A stretch of 64,000 nucleotides of DNA from Eurosta solidaginis (taxonomy: Eukaryota > Arthropoda > Insecta > Diptera > Tephritidae): NCBI RefSeq assembly GCF_040869045.1, contig NC_090319.1, forward strand, positions 235,283,832 to 235,347,831. Reading direction: 5' to 3'. Below, piece after piece: positions 33,939 to 43,790 of the stretch. The notes under the pieces are model-generated. The model saw nothing but the letters and a program-made list of their open reading frames with translations. It was not told the origin of the DNA and did not search any database. The number at the start of each line of letters is the position of its first letter. The first letter of the stretch is position 1. The position numbers were made by a program, and so were the translations under genes.

Positions 33939-36900
33939 CTTACTTACTTAATTGGCGCTTAACCGTCTAAACGGTTATGGCCAACCGGCGCCAATTGGTC
34001 ACACCAAGGGAGTTTAAATCGTTTTCCACCTGGTCCTTCCAACGGAGTGGGGGCCGCCCTCTACCTCTGCTTCCATAGGCGGGTTCCGATAGAAACACTT
34101 TCTTGGCCGGAGCATCATCTTTCATTCGCATAACATGGCCTAGCCAGCGCAGCCGCTGCGTTTTAATTCGCTGGACTATGTTGATGTCTGCGTATAGCTC
34201 GTACAGCTCATCATTAAATCTTCTTCGGTACTCGCCATCGCCAACGCGTAGAGGTCCATAAATCTTTCGAAGAACTTTTCTCTCGAACACTCCCAAAGCC
34301 GCTTCATCTGCTGTTGCCATGGTCCATGCTTCTGCCCCATATAGCAGGACGGGTACGATAAGTGACTTGTAGAGTATGATTTTCGTTCGCCGAGAGAGGA
34401 CTTTACTTTTCAATTGCCTACCTAGTCCAAAGTAGCATTTATTGGCAAGATTGATTCTTCGCTGGATTTCAGTGCTGATGTTGTTGCTAGTGTTGATGCT
34501 GGTTCCCAAATAAACGAAGTCTTTTACTATTTCGAAATTATGGCTGCCAACAGTAGCGTGGTTGCCAAGGCGCATATGCGCTGACTCTTTGCTCGATGAC
34601 AGCAGGTACTTCGTTTTGTCCTCATTCACCATCAAACCCATCTTTACCGCTTCTTTTTCCAGCTTGGAGTAAGCAGAACTAACAGCGCGGGTGTTTAGGC
34701 CGATGATATCAATGTCATCAGCATATGCCAGTAATTGCACGCTTTTATAGTATATTGTTCCAGTGCGGTTAAGTTCTGCAGCTAGTATAATTTTCTCCAG
34801 CATCAAATTAAAGAAATCGCATGATAGGGGGTCACCCTGTCTGAAACCTCGTTTAGTTTCGAACGGCTCGGAGAGGTCCTTCCCAATTCTGACTGAGCTG
34901 ATGGTGTTGCTCAACGTCATTTTGCACAGCCGTATAAGTTTTGCGGGGAAACCAAATTCAGACATAGCGGCATATAGGCAGCTCCTTTTCGTGCTGTCGA
35001 AGGCGGCTTTAAAGTCGACGAAGAGGTGATGTGTGTCGATTCTCTTTTCACGGGTTTTTTCCAAGATTTGGCGCATTGTGAAAATCTGGTCGATGGTAGA
35101 TTTACCAGGTCTGAAGCCGCACTGATAAGGTCCAATCAGCCGGTTCACGGTGGACTTCAATCTTTCGCACAATACACTTGAAAGGACCTTATATGCGATA
35201 TTAAGAAGGCTGATTCCACGATAGTTGGTGCATTTTGCAGTATCCCCCTTCTTGTGGACTGGGCAAAGAACACTTAGATTCCAACCGTCGGGCATGCTTT
35301 CGTCCGCCCATATTTTGCTAAGAAGCTGCTGCATGCGCCTTACCAACTCCTCGCCGCCGAACTTGAATAGCTCCGCAGGCAATCCATCAGCGCCCACGGC
35401 CTTGTTGTTTTTCAATCTGGTTATTGCTATTCTAACTTCGTCATAATCGGGCGGGGGGACATATATTCCATCATCATCGATTGCGGGATCGGGTTCTTCA
35501 TCTCTGCGCGGTGAATTGCTGCCTCCATTTAGGAGAGCAGAGAAGTGTCCCCTCCATAATCTAAGCACTCTCTGGACATCAGTTACAAGGTCGCCGTTTT
35601 CATTCCTACAGGAGTTTGCCCCGGTCTTAAAACCTTCCGTCTGTCGCCGTATTTTTTGGTAGAATTTTCGGGCGTTATTCCTGGTGGCTAGTAGCTCAAG
35701 CTCCTCGCACTCACGCCTTTCTGCTTCTGCTTTTTTCTTCCTGAAAAGGCGTCTCGCTTCCCTTTTCAACTCACGATAGCGTTCACACACTCCTCTTGTC
35801 GCGCTCGCTTTTAACGTAGCCCTGTAGGCAGCGTCTTTTCTTTCGGTTGCAACGCGGCATTCTTCATCATACCAGTTGTTTTTTCGTGGCCGCCGGTAAC
35901 CAATTTTTTCCTCGACGGCAGTATGAAGTGCTTTGGAGATATGCTCCCACTGCTCCTGTATTCCTTCAGGATGAGTTGTGCCCTCAGAGAGCAGGTGTGA
36001 GAGTCGAGTTGCGAAATCATTGGCAGTCTGTTGTGATTGAAGCTTTTCGACGTCTAGCTTTCCTTGTGTTTTTTGTTCCTTGTTTTTAGCCGCGTTGAGG
36101 CGGGCGCGTATTTTGGCTGCAACGAGATAATGGTCCGAATCGATGTTAGGTCCTCGGATCGTTCGCACATCTAAAACACTGGAGGCATGCCGTCCGTCTA
36201 TCACAACGTGATCGATCTGATTGCGAGTATTTCGATCAGGAGACAGCCATGTAGCTTGATGTATCTTTTTATGCATGAACCTCGTGCTTGATATGACCAT
36301 GTTTCGAGCACCGGCAAAGTCAATCAGCCTCAGTCCGTTAGGAGAAGTTTCATTGTGTAGGCTGAACTTTCCGACTGTAGGGCCAAAAACACCTTCTTTG
36401 CCCACCCTGGCGTTAAAGTCGCCAAGCACGACTTTTATATCATGACGGGGGCAGCGCTCGTATGTGCGTTCTAATTGTTCATAAAAAGTGTCTTTCACCT
36501 CATCGTCTTTCTCCTCTGTCGGCGCATGGGCGCAGATGAATGATATATTAAAAAATTTTGCTTTTATTCGAATAGCGGCGAGACGCTCGTCCACAGGCGT
36601 GAACGCCAGCACTTGGCGACAAAGTCTCTCTCCCACCACGAATACGACGCCGAAACTGCGCTTATTCGCATGGCCACTCCAATATATGTCACAATTTTTG
36701 ATCTTCTTTCTTCCTTGCTTCGTCCAACGCATTTCTTGGATGGCGGTGATGTCAGATTTTGCTTTGACGAGGACATCAACCAGCCGGGCATCTGCACCAA
36801 TCCCATTCAGGGAGCGGACGTTCCAGGTGCATGCCCTCAATTCATTGTCCTTCAAACGTTTGCCATGGTCGTCATCAATAGAGAGTGTATTTATCCGAGG

Positions 36901-37319
36901 CTTGTTGTTATATTTCATTGGAGTATGGTTTTACGTGGCGGGTCCCAAGCCCAGCGCACAACCCGCTCAGCGGGGGTGAAAATATTACTTGGCACGTTTA
37001 TATAGCGAGCCGCTTGCTCCAAGACAGACGCCCGCTTGCAGCCGCACCTAGAGGTGTACAGACGCTGCCGATGAAATCTCCCCCGGCTAGCCCTTAAACC
37101 GATTATGTCAGAGTGGCCTAGCCAGGTTGTCGCCTTCTCACATTAGCTCACCGCTAAATGGGTGTTTAGCGGCTACCCAGAGGATACTTGGCCGCAAGCG
37201 ACCGGCAGTAGTGAGCTGCTTGAACCGCATGCAAAAGAATCGCTCTGGCCATTCCCAGGTGAATGGCGGTCAGAAGCTTTCCCCACTTTCGTGGACTTCT
37301 ACACACGGCCCCACCCTCC
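33939..37319 (-). mobile_element. RTE-like non-LTR retrotransposon, near full length
   Basis: 3,381 bp between 13-bp target duplications, minus strand. In element sense it ends with a short TAAG repeat tail instead of poly(A), a feature of RTE-type elements. About 400 bp of 5' leader precede one long ORF. It lies inside the gypsy element, so it is younger than that insertion. The clade call rests on the single EN-RT ORF and the 3' repeat; other clades with a C-terminal 'GHVMRM' motif remain possible. Confidence 0.82.
33967..36918 (-). CDS. RTE-like endonuclease-reverse transcriptase, intact (983 aa)
   Basis: Apurinic-type endonuclease at about residues 28-275: 'TWNVRSL' at 31-37, catalytic Glu62 in 'AIQEMRW', 'GDFNARVG' with D167 and N169, and 'SDHYLV' with H263. 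A basic linker follows at 340-420. Reverse transcriptase is at about 500-800, with 'FRPGKST' at 602, motif A 'FVDFKAAFD' (D635), 'RQGDPLSC' at 693 and YADD at 732-735. The C-terminus has 'RWLGHVMRM' and a 'GRGRPPLRW' tail. The endonuclease nicks the target, and the RT copies the element RNA onto the nick. No stop or frameshift; all catalytic residues I can check are present. It is the only intact large gene in the window. ATG 36918 is the first start that keeps the endonuclease whole. Confidence 0.9.
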   Translation of the reverse strand: MKYNNKPRINTLSIDDDHGKRLKDNELRACTWNVRSLNGIGADARLVDVLVKAKSDITAIQEMRWTKQGRKKIKNCDIYWSGHANKRSFGVVFVVGERLCRQVLAFTPVDERLAAIRIKAKFFNISFICAHAPTEEKDDEVKDTFYEQLERTYERCPRHDIKVVLGDFNARVGKEGVFGPTVGKFSLHNETSPNGLRLIDFAGARNMVISSTRFMHKKIHQATWLSPDRNTRNQIDHVVIDGRHASSVLDVRTIRGPNIDSDHYLVAAKIRARLNAAKNKEQKTQGKLDVEKLQSQQTANDFATRLSHLLSEGTTHPEGIQEQWEHISKALHTAVEEKIGYRRPRKNNWYDEECRVATERKDAAYRATLKASATRGVCERYRELKREARRLFRKKKAEAERRECEELELLATRNNARKFYQKIRRQTEGFKTGANSCRNENGDLVTDVQRVLRLWRGHFSALLNGGSNSPRRDEEPDPAIDDDGIYVPPPDYDEVRIAITRLKNNKAVGADGLPAELFKFGGEELVRRMQQLLSKIWADESMPDGWNLSVLCPVHKKGDTAKCTNYRGISLLNIAYKVLSSVLCERLKSTVNRLIGPYQCGFRPGKSTIDQIFTMRQILEKTREKRIDTHHLFVDFKAAFDSTKRSCLYAAMSEFGFPAKLIRLCKMTLSNTISSVRIGKDLSEPFETKRGFRQGDPLSCDFFNLMLEKIILAAELNRTGTIYYKSVQLLAYADDIDIIGLNTRAVSSAYSKLEKEAVKMGLMVNEDKTKYLLSSSKESAHMRLGNHATVGSHNFEIVKDFVYLGTSINTSNNISTEIQRRINLANKCYFGLGRQLKSKVLSRRTKIILYKSLIVPVLLYGAEAWTMATADEAALGVFERKVLRKIYGPLRVGDGEYRRRFNDELYELYADINIVQRIKTQRLRWLGHVMRMKDDAPAKKVFLSEPAYGSRGRGRPPLRWKDQVENDLNSLGVTNWRRLAITV

Positions 37320-37332
37320 ACCAACCTTGTTA
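37320..37332 (+). repeat. RTE target duplication, right
   Basis: Second copy of ACCAACCTTGTTA; the interrupted gypsy frame resumes here. Confidence 0.85.
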
Positions 37333-38910
37333 GGACGAGATTTTTTGCGTAGTTTTGGTTTTAAGTTGAAAGTGCGTAGTTCGGTTACCGAGCCTAATAA
37401 CGTTAATTATGTAGAGCCGTATAATAGAGTTTTGGACCAGTTGAAAAGCGAATATGCTGAAGTTTTCAGTCGCGAGTTGGGCAAGTGTAATTTAACCGTA
37501 GTCAAGTTACAGGTGGAAAGAGGGTGCAACCCGGTATTTTGCAAGCCTAGAACAGTTCCACTGGCTTGGCGTGAGTCCATTGAAAAGCAATTAGCAGATT
37601 TAGTCGGAAAGGGTGTTTTGATACCAGTTGATAGTGCCGATTGGGGTACGCCGTTGGTCCCCATATTAAAGCAGAACGGTCAAATAAGAATTTGTGGGGA
37701 TTACACAACTACCGTAAACCGTTTCCTTAAAGATTTTAAGTACCCATTACCCCGGATAGACCAAATTTTTGCGTCAATGCAGGGTGGGAAACTTTTTACT
37801 AAGCTAGATATGTCTAATGCGTACAATCAGCTAGTCCTGGATGAAGAGTCACAAAAGATTTGTACTTGGAGCACGCATAAAGGTATTTTTAAGATGACGC
37901 GGTTGCCGTTTGGCATAAAAACCGCGGCGGCCATTTTTCAGAAAACTATAGAGGGTCTGTTAAGAGGTATTCCGAATGTACTTTGTTACCTCGACGATAT
38001 TACCGTTACCGGCAAAGACTTCGCAGAACATGTTCTGACTCTTAAACGCGTATTGGGGAAACTTCAGGCGGCAGGATTGCGACTAAATTTTGACAAATGC
38101 GAGTTTTTTAAAAGTAAAATTTCATATTTAGGTTTCGATATTGACGCGGACGGTTTAAAAGAAAATAAAGAACGCGTGCAATGCGTTCTCGACGCCCCGA
38201 AACCTAATTCGGTGCCTCAATTACGCGCTTTTATTGGTTTAGTGAACTACCATTCAAGGTTTATACCCAATTTCGCACAGAAGATGGTTCCGCTATATAA
38301 GCTTTTACAGAAAAACGTTCCCTTTATTTGGAACAAGAAGTGTCAAGAAGCGTACGATACGCTAAAGACAGAGATCGGGTCAGATAAAGTGCTGGTGCAT
38401 TTTAATCCTAAGTTGCCAATTATTTTGACCACAGATGCCTGTAACACCGCGGTAGCAGGCGTGTTATCGCACGTATATGACAGCGGAGTGAGGAGACCCA
38501 TAGCGTTTATTTCACGGGCTTTAAACAGGGCTGAACTAAACTACAGTGCTATGGAAAAAGAAGCTCTAGCTATTGTTTTTAGTGTGACCAAGTTAAGACA
38601 ATACTTGTTGGGAGTATCATTTACGTTGAAAACAGACCATAGACCGTTGCTTACATTATTTGGCGAGAATAAGGGTATTCCGTCCATAGCTGCGGCCAGA
38701 ATACAGCGCTGGGCGTTGATATTATCAGGATTTGACTATAAAATTAAATACGTCAAGGGGTCTATTAATTACGCAGATAATTTATCGCGAATTTCGCAAA
38801 CGAGTGTTTCAGCGGTGTCATCAGAGTCAACTTTTATTAATTATTGTAGTTCAGCGGAGTTAAATTACAAACAGGTGGCAATTGAGACACGGCGAGACCC
38901 GGTGCTGTGA
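37333..38910 (+). pseudogene. pol: Gypsy pol: reverse transcriptase and RNase H
   Basis: Continues the protease frame after the RTE. RT palm has motif A 'FTKLDMSNAYNQL', 'LPFGIKTAAAIFQ' and catalytic 'CYLDDITVTG'. RNase H has 'LTTDACNTAVAGVL', 'AMEKEALAIVF' and 'TDHRPLLTLF'. It ends at a TGA (38908-38910) where the next codons continue the family reading into integrase, so this stop is a lesion, not the natural end. Apart from that the RT and RNase H part is open. Confidence 0.87.
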
Positions 38911-40160
38911 AAAGTGATGCAAAGTGTTCAAGAGGGTACGGTTTCAGGTTTAAAAGGCAAAGAGTTTGAGGCATTTCGGACAAAAGGGATAGAGCTAAGT
39001 GTTGAGGCAGGGTGCGTTTTATGGGGTTACAGGACGGTAATACCAAAAAAGTTGCAGAACCAAATTCTGGAATCCTTTCATCAATCACACCTTGGCATCG
39101 TAAAGACGAAAGCGTTGGTTCGCTCGTATATATGGTGGCTGTGTATAGATAATGACGTGGAGGCTCTTATAAAGTCTTGCCAATCGTGTCAATCAGTACT
39201 GTCCAGTCCTGAAAAAAGTAGTTTGATGCCCTGGGCGGCAGCGGAGTCGGCATGGCAGCGTATACACGTGGATTTTGCGGGACCAGTGCGAGGCTTTCAG
39301 CTGGTAATAATAGTAGATTCCTTTTCGAAATGGGTGGAGGTTTTTAAAACAAAAGAAATGACTAGTGCTTTCACAATCAGTAAATTGCGCGAAGTGTTTT
39401 GTAGGTTTGGTTTGGTGGACACGCTAGTTAGCGATAACGGAACGCAGTTTACGTCATTGGAGTTTAAAACCTTCATGAGTAAAAACTACATTAAACATGT
39501 GCTAACGGCACCTGGCCACCCAGCCACTAATGGGAAAAAACGTTAAAAAAATCTTTAGTAGCAAGTTTTGCAGGCAAAGCTAACTTTAGCCTTGATGATG
39601 TATTGAACAGGTTTCTGTTCGACTATAGGATTTCTAAACATTGTACAACAAATGAGTCCCCCGCAAAATTGATGTTAGGAAGGGAGCTAAAATCGAGATT
39701 TAGCGCTCTCAAACCACCATTGGTAAGAGACGTCATAAAAACGAACCAACAAACCGCTGTTAACAACTATAGAGGTAAACGCGATACCACGTTCACCGTA
39801 GGCCAGAACGTAATAGTGAGAAATTACTCGAATCCTAACAAGGCTGGTTGGTCACCAGGCACCGTACAGAAAATGTTAGGTCCGCGTAATTACATAGTAA
39901 TGCTAGCGAACGAAAACCGCTCAATAAAACGACACCTCGACCAGATCCGCAATGCCGACCTCGTGTGTGGGGAAGAGGCTTCTCGCAACGAACCGGGTGT
40001 TGAATTACTGGCTAGCCCTGCTCAAGTTAAGTCGGGCAGCATGGAGGATCATGGCGAACCAGTATCAAGTGAACCTCAAGAGGAGGTGGAAAACGAAGCT
40101 AGGCAAATGCCTATAAGAAGTAGCAAGCAGAAAGCCATAGAGGCAATGCGAAAAAAATAA
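38911..40160 (+). pseudogene. pol: Gypsy pol: integrase
   Basis: Begins right after the TGA. Zinc-binding His/Cys region ('HQSHLGIVKTKALVRSYIWW..CQSCQ'), then the core with 'VDFAGPV' and 'VSDNGTQF' (two catalytic Asp). Just after 'HPATNG' (about 39530) a small deletion and frame change remove the segment expected to hold the catalytic Glu; a stop follows at 39544. The C-terminal part (39560-40160) is open in another frame, with 'GPRNYIVML' and a Glu-rich basic tail. Integrase from this copy should be inactive. Confidence 0.85.
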
Positions 40161-40356
40161 CAAAATTATATTCTTTATTGTATTCATTAACGTAACATTC
40201 AATCTGGTATAGTTGAAATGGATATCTAATACTTTTAATTTTCATTCACTTAAAATACTAAGTATATAAGGATATACATAAGTATATATATATACAAGTT
40301 TAAAAATTTCATGAATTCCAAAATGTAATGTATAATAAGTAGGTATACAAAGCTTA

Positions 40357-40366
40357 AGAAAGGGGT
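40357..40366 (+). promoter_or_regulatory. Gypsy polypurine tract
   Basis: Purine run aagaaagggg ending one base before the 3' LTR, the expected plus-strand primer site. Confidence 0.6.
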
Positions 40367-40534
40367 TGTTGGATATTAATACCAAATTGCATACAATATG
40401 AACACCGTGTAATATACTATCCGAACACTTCCTATTGATTGACATTTGCTAATATGTGTGTAATATGTATATGTGAAGAAGAATAATAAAAATCATCCCA
40501 TTTTGTCTACAACCAAACCAACGTGAACATTGCA
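40367..40534 (+). repeat. Gypsy 3' LTR (168 bp)
   Basis: Identical by eye to 32480-32647; followed by the second AATTT (40535-40539). Confidence 0.88.
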
Positions 40535-40696
40535 AATTTCAACGGCAGTCACACCGGCATCCAGATCTTGCGCTAAAAATATTTGGTCCTCTTCATCAAG
40601 GAACAAACCATCCTCGTCGTCGCTGTTGTCAGCCATCAAGACTTCTATAATTTCTTCTTCCCGCAACGAGAATTCTCTGCGTCGATTTAAAGACAT
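40535..40696 (-). pseudogene. piggyBac transposase, N-terminal part
   Basis: ATG at 40696 (minus) starts 'MSLNRRREFSLREEE', followed by an acidic stretch, common at piggyBac transposase starts. The gene is cut at 40535 by the gypsy insertion and resumes at 32479 on the other side. Confidence 0.75.
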
Positions 40697-41129
40697 TTTT
40701 GACACCAAAATATATGAAAATAATAGTGAACACTTGAAATAATTACAAAGCATAAAATATTAATAGTTGAAAGCAAAAGTCTCCTTTGATGCATATAGGG
40801 ACACCCGCGTTCCTTTGCGTTTTTTTGCTAAATTTTCATCACTTTTACGAAAAAACTAAAAATATGTAATAAAGTATTAATTTTACGTACCAGTGAGTAC
40901 AAATCAAGCAAAAAATAATCCAGATATATTCTTTAGATAGAAATAAACAGTTCTAAATACTGGCGACTTGGTGAAGGGATTTCTGCTTCTTTGTCCACGG
41001 CTATTTACACATATAACGGTTTTTATCCATGTTGCCATCGGTAAAACTTAACAGGGTATAGTCAAGTTTAAATAAAATGAAGTTAGAAGTGTTTTGGGTT
41101 TCCAGTATTGTCCCTTATGCGTCTAAGGG
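40697..41129 (-). other. piggyBac 5' leader and terminal repeat
   Basis: Non-coding element end carrying the terminal repeat CCCTTAGACGCATAAGG (read on minus from 41129). A subterminal 'catatagggaca' near 40790 is half of the palindrome at the other end. Confidence 0.65.
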
Positions 41130-41139
41130 TTAATCCTTT

Positions 41140-41260
41140 TATTCACTCCTCCCTCCGTTTTTTCGCTTCATCTATCTCTATTTTTGTCTCACTCTATCTC
41201 TTTCTCAGTCTCCTTCTCTCTTTTCTCTTCTCTAAAGTTTTTTCCTTTCTTCGTCATCCC
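41140..41260 (+). repeat. Pyrimidine-rich tract
   Basis: C/T-rich low-complexity stretch (cctccctccg.., ctctatctctttctcag..). No function seen. Confidence 0.5.
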
Positions 41261-41365
41261 TTATTGCCAGGCAAATCGAATAGGACGTATGTAAATAGGT
41301 ATGTGGGTATTATTTATTCATGTCTTTATTTCGGCTTCGCATGCACATTTATCAGTTTTGCCAGG

Positions 41366-42184
41366 TTAACTCTTTCGGCGGCAATGGTTTAATTTTTGTA
41401 CCATATATTTTACATATTTTCCGCGACGGTGGTACATTTTTCGTACCACATATTTTTTACGTTATCACTTAAGTCTCAAAGGTTTAAAAATTGAACCACA
41501 CTTGATAACGGGACAATAAAGCAATAATGTTCGCAGAAATATTGTCGTTTTGTGCAAATTGCGTAGTTTATGGTCAGTAAACAACTTTTGTGCAACGCAG
41601 TGGATGGTTATTGAAAAAAATTAAGAAAAAATAGTTTTTTATAAAATAATTATAAAAATTGATGTTTTTTGGACAGATATATTGCTAAGGTTTGTATTTG
41701 CATGTTTTGGAAATAATATTACAACATAATTATTGCTGATAGTGTATTTTGCTGTGGTACTTATATTGAATCATCACGACGTAAGCTATTTTTTTCATTG
41801 GGAATTACTTTGTTTATTATTTGTAAAAGAAATATGAATCAGCCACATAATGTGCAGCACAATGAAAAAACAAATAAGAACAGATTGGATTTGCGGAACA
41901 TGCAATGTAGCGTTGTGTTTATCAAAGAATAAAAGATGTTTCCAAGATTATCATAAAAGTAGTTCAAGTGGCCATGGTCTATAAATTGAACCACTATAAA
42001 ATATTATTTTTAACAAAAATATAAATCATCTAAGTATTTTTTATGAATTAATTTTAAGTTTCGATCATTTTTTATTAAAATAAAAACATTTAATTAAAAT
42101 AAAATCATTTAATAAAAAAAAAAAAGTTCTCTGATACACAAGGGGGTAGAATTTTTCTTGAATCTTTGCCGCTGAAAGAGTTAA
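41366..42184. mobile_element. piggyBac-type MITE with TTAA borders (811 bp)
   Basis: TTAA at 41366-41369 and 42181-42184 flank inverted ends ctctttcggcggc (41370-41382) and its inverse at 42168-42180, with one mismatch. The interior is AT-rich and non-coding, with repeated 'ggtttaaaaattgaaccac'-type palindromes. TTAA plus ends of this size suit a non-autonomous piggyBac-type element of a different family from the one at 30667-41133. Confidence 0.65.
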
Positions 42185-42189
42185 TGCAA

Positions 42190-42915
42190 CTAAATCGAAT
42201 ATCACAATGAAAATTACTTTAAAGCTCTCAGCAACAACTTTCATTTGATATCCATATTACATACACATTCTAGGGGTATCCGGGTCCAGGTTTTGCCCAT
42301 ATCTTGAGACCCTAGTCACCCAGCGGTATAAAAATTACTATTTATTAAATCACTCATCAACAGCTTCAATTTGATACCCATAATGTAAAAACACATCTTA
42401 GTGTTACCCTGATTCACGTTTTGGCCTATATCTCGAGACCCTTCACAAATAGGTATGAAAACTACCCTGTACTAAAGCACTCATCAACAGCTTTCATTCG
42501 CTATCCATATTCTATAAACACATTCTAGAGGCGCCCGCGTCCACGTTTTTGCTTATATCTCGAGACCCTAGTTACCCGCGGGTACGAAAAATACCCCGTA
42601 TCAAAGTACTCATAAACAGCTTACATTCTATACCCATATTGTACAAACATATCCCAGGATTACTCAAGTCCACGTTTTGATCTCAAGAGCCTATACAGAA
42701 CGGGATAAAAATTAGCCTATGTCTGTCTCCTGGTTCTAAGCTACCCGTCCACCAATTTTCACCCAAACATGTTCATCCGTTACTTCCTCTTCAATCACTC
42801 TTTATCTATTAAAAAAAGCGCATCAAAATCCGTTGCGTATTTTTAAAGATTTAAGCATTCAAAGGGACATAGAGACAGAAAAAACGACTTTGTTTTATAC
42901 TATGTAGTGATGTAC
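42190..42915 (-). repeat. Diverged tandem-array element
   Basis: Four monomers of about 115-128 bp marked by 'ctcgagaccctagt' at about 42303, 42432, 42559 and 42674. A conserved tail follows ('ctcctggttctaagctaccc', 'ttttatactatgta'). The inverse of the monomer reads 'ctagaatgtgt..atatggatatc', matching the 130-bp arrays at 19829 and 30170, so these are distant members of one superfamily. Confidence 0.6.
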
Positions 42916-43423
42916 ATCCATGCATACCTATAAACCTACGCCCGAAGTTAAATAACGCAGCGAATGCTATATATGTACGTATGTATGTGTCGCATCAAGC
43001 CTCACTCAAAAGCAATTAGCGCGGACAGTTCACAGCGAACAAACACACATACGCATTTTTTGATAAAAATGTTACTTTTCCTTAAACAATTTGGCTGATA
43101 TAAGAAAGGAATCAAGTATTTTTTTTGATCCAGATCGAAGGTAAATATTTCAAAGTTTTACTGAAAAGTAGAATTTTTTAAATCCATCCATCCGTTTATG
43201 AGTTATAGCTGTGTAAACAAAAAATTTATGATTTTTTACTTCATTTTGGCAATTTGCCACGCCCCTATAATATATAACTTCAAATTATATTAACTGTACC
43301 CTCTCACGTAGCTAAGCTTTCAAATGCAGAAAACCGTTTTAAAATCGGAGCATTCTGTGTGAAGTTATGTGCATACATGGCATTTAGCGACTTTATTTTA
43401 TAAGATTTATAGAAGATAGATAT
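42916..43423. other. AT-rich non-coding sequence
   Basis: About 0.5 kb with a short 'gtacgtatgtatgtgt' microsatellite and 'ccacgcccctataatat'. It is probably degraded repeat. No gene seen. Confidence 0.4.
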
Positions 43424-43790
43424 CCCTCACTAGCATAGGCACCTTGTCGTTGGTGTGAGGGCTTAGCCGAACTCCATAGCGCCCGACTATGAGGCTGTTT
43501 AAGACTGGCATCTACACCGCTTCGCCTCATAGGAGGGCGGCGGGATGTCGGTGACCAAGAACTGCCAACTCCCTAATCCAGGGTGTTATGCGGACCGTGC
43601 CTATTGGGCGATTTGCAGCCAGGGGATAAATTCGGCTGTATTCGAATGGAGCCTCCCGATACCGGGCCACCTCGGGAAGTATTGGTGGCCTCACCACAGT
43701 AAGGGGCGCTGCTGTGGCGAACGGTTCTTCCCCCGAATATAATACTGGACCGCTGAGGCCGCCTTGTCGGGCAGGTGGCCGTCCGACCAA

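Larger units (their letters stand above)
32480..40534 (+). mobile_element. Ty3/gypsy LTR retrotransposon, young but disabled
   Basis: 8,055 bp with 168-bp LTRs (32480-32647 and 40367-40534) that I read as identical. It has a 5-bp target duplication, a primer-binding site starting TGGCGAC just after the left LTR, and a purine tract 'aagaaagggg' before the right LTR. It encodes Gag, protease, RT, RNase H and integrase with no env. It sits inside the piggyBac transposase gene and carries an RTE-like insertion (33939-37319). It has two in-frame stops and a damaged integrase. Confidence 0.9.
30667..41133 (-). mobile_element. piggyBac element split by a gypsy insertion
   Basis: TTAA at 30667-30670 and 41130-41133 bound the element. 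The right terminal repeat in element sense is CCCTTAGACGCATAAGG; the left one is a diverged 'cacttacacgtttataagg'. Removing the nested 8,055-bp LTR element and one copy of its 5-bp duplication leaves about 2.4 kb, the usual piggyBac size. The left subterminal region holds a perfect 16-bp palindrome (30787-30802). The transposase is on the minus strand and broken. Confidence 0.85.

Noticed and set aside
36488..36979. 163-codon plus-strand frame
   Set aside because: Antisense shadow of the RTE endonuclease region.
37162..37332. First 57 codons of the long frame entering gypsy pol
   Set aside because: This part is the 5' leader of the RTE insertion read on the wrong strand; true pol resumes at 37333.
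39600..40366. env gene in the gypsy element (errantivirus)
   Set aside because: After integrase only about 200 bp remain before the purine tract; no signal peptide or membrane segment is present.
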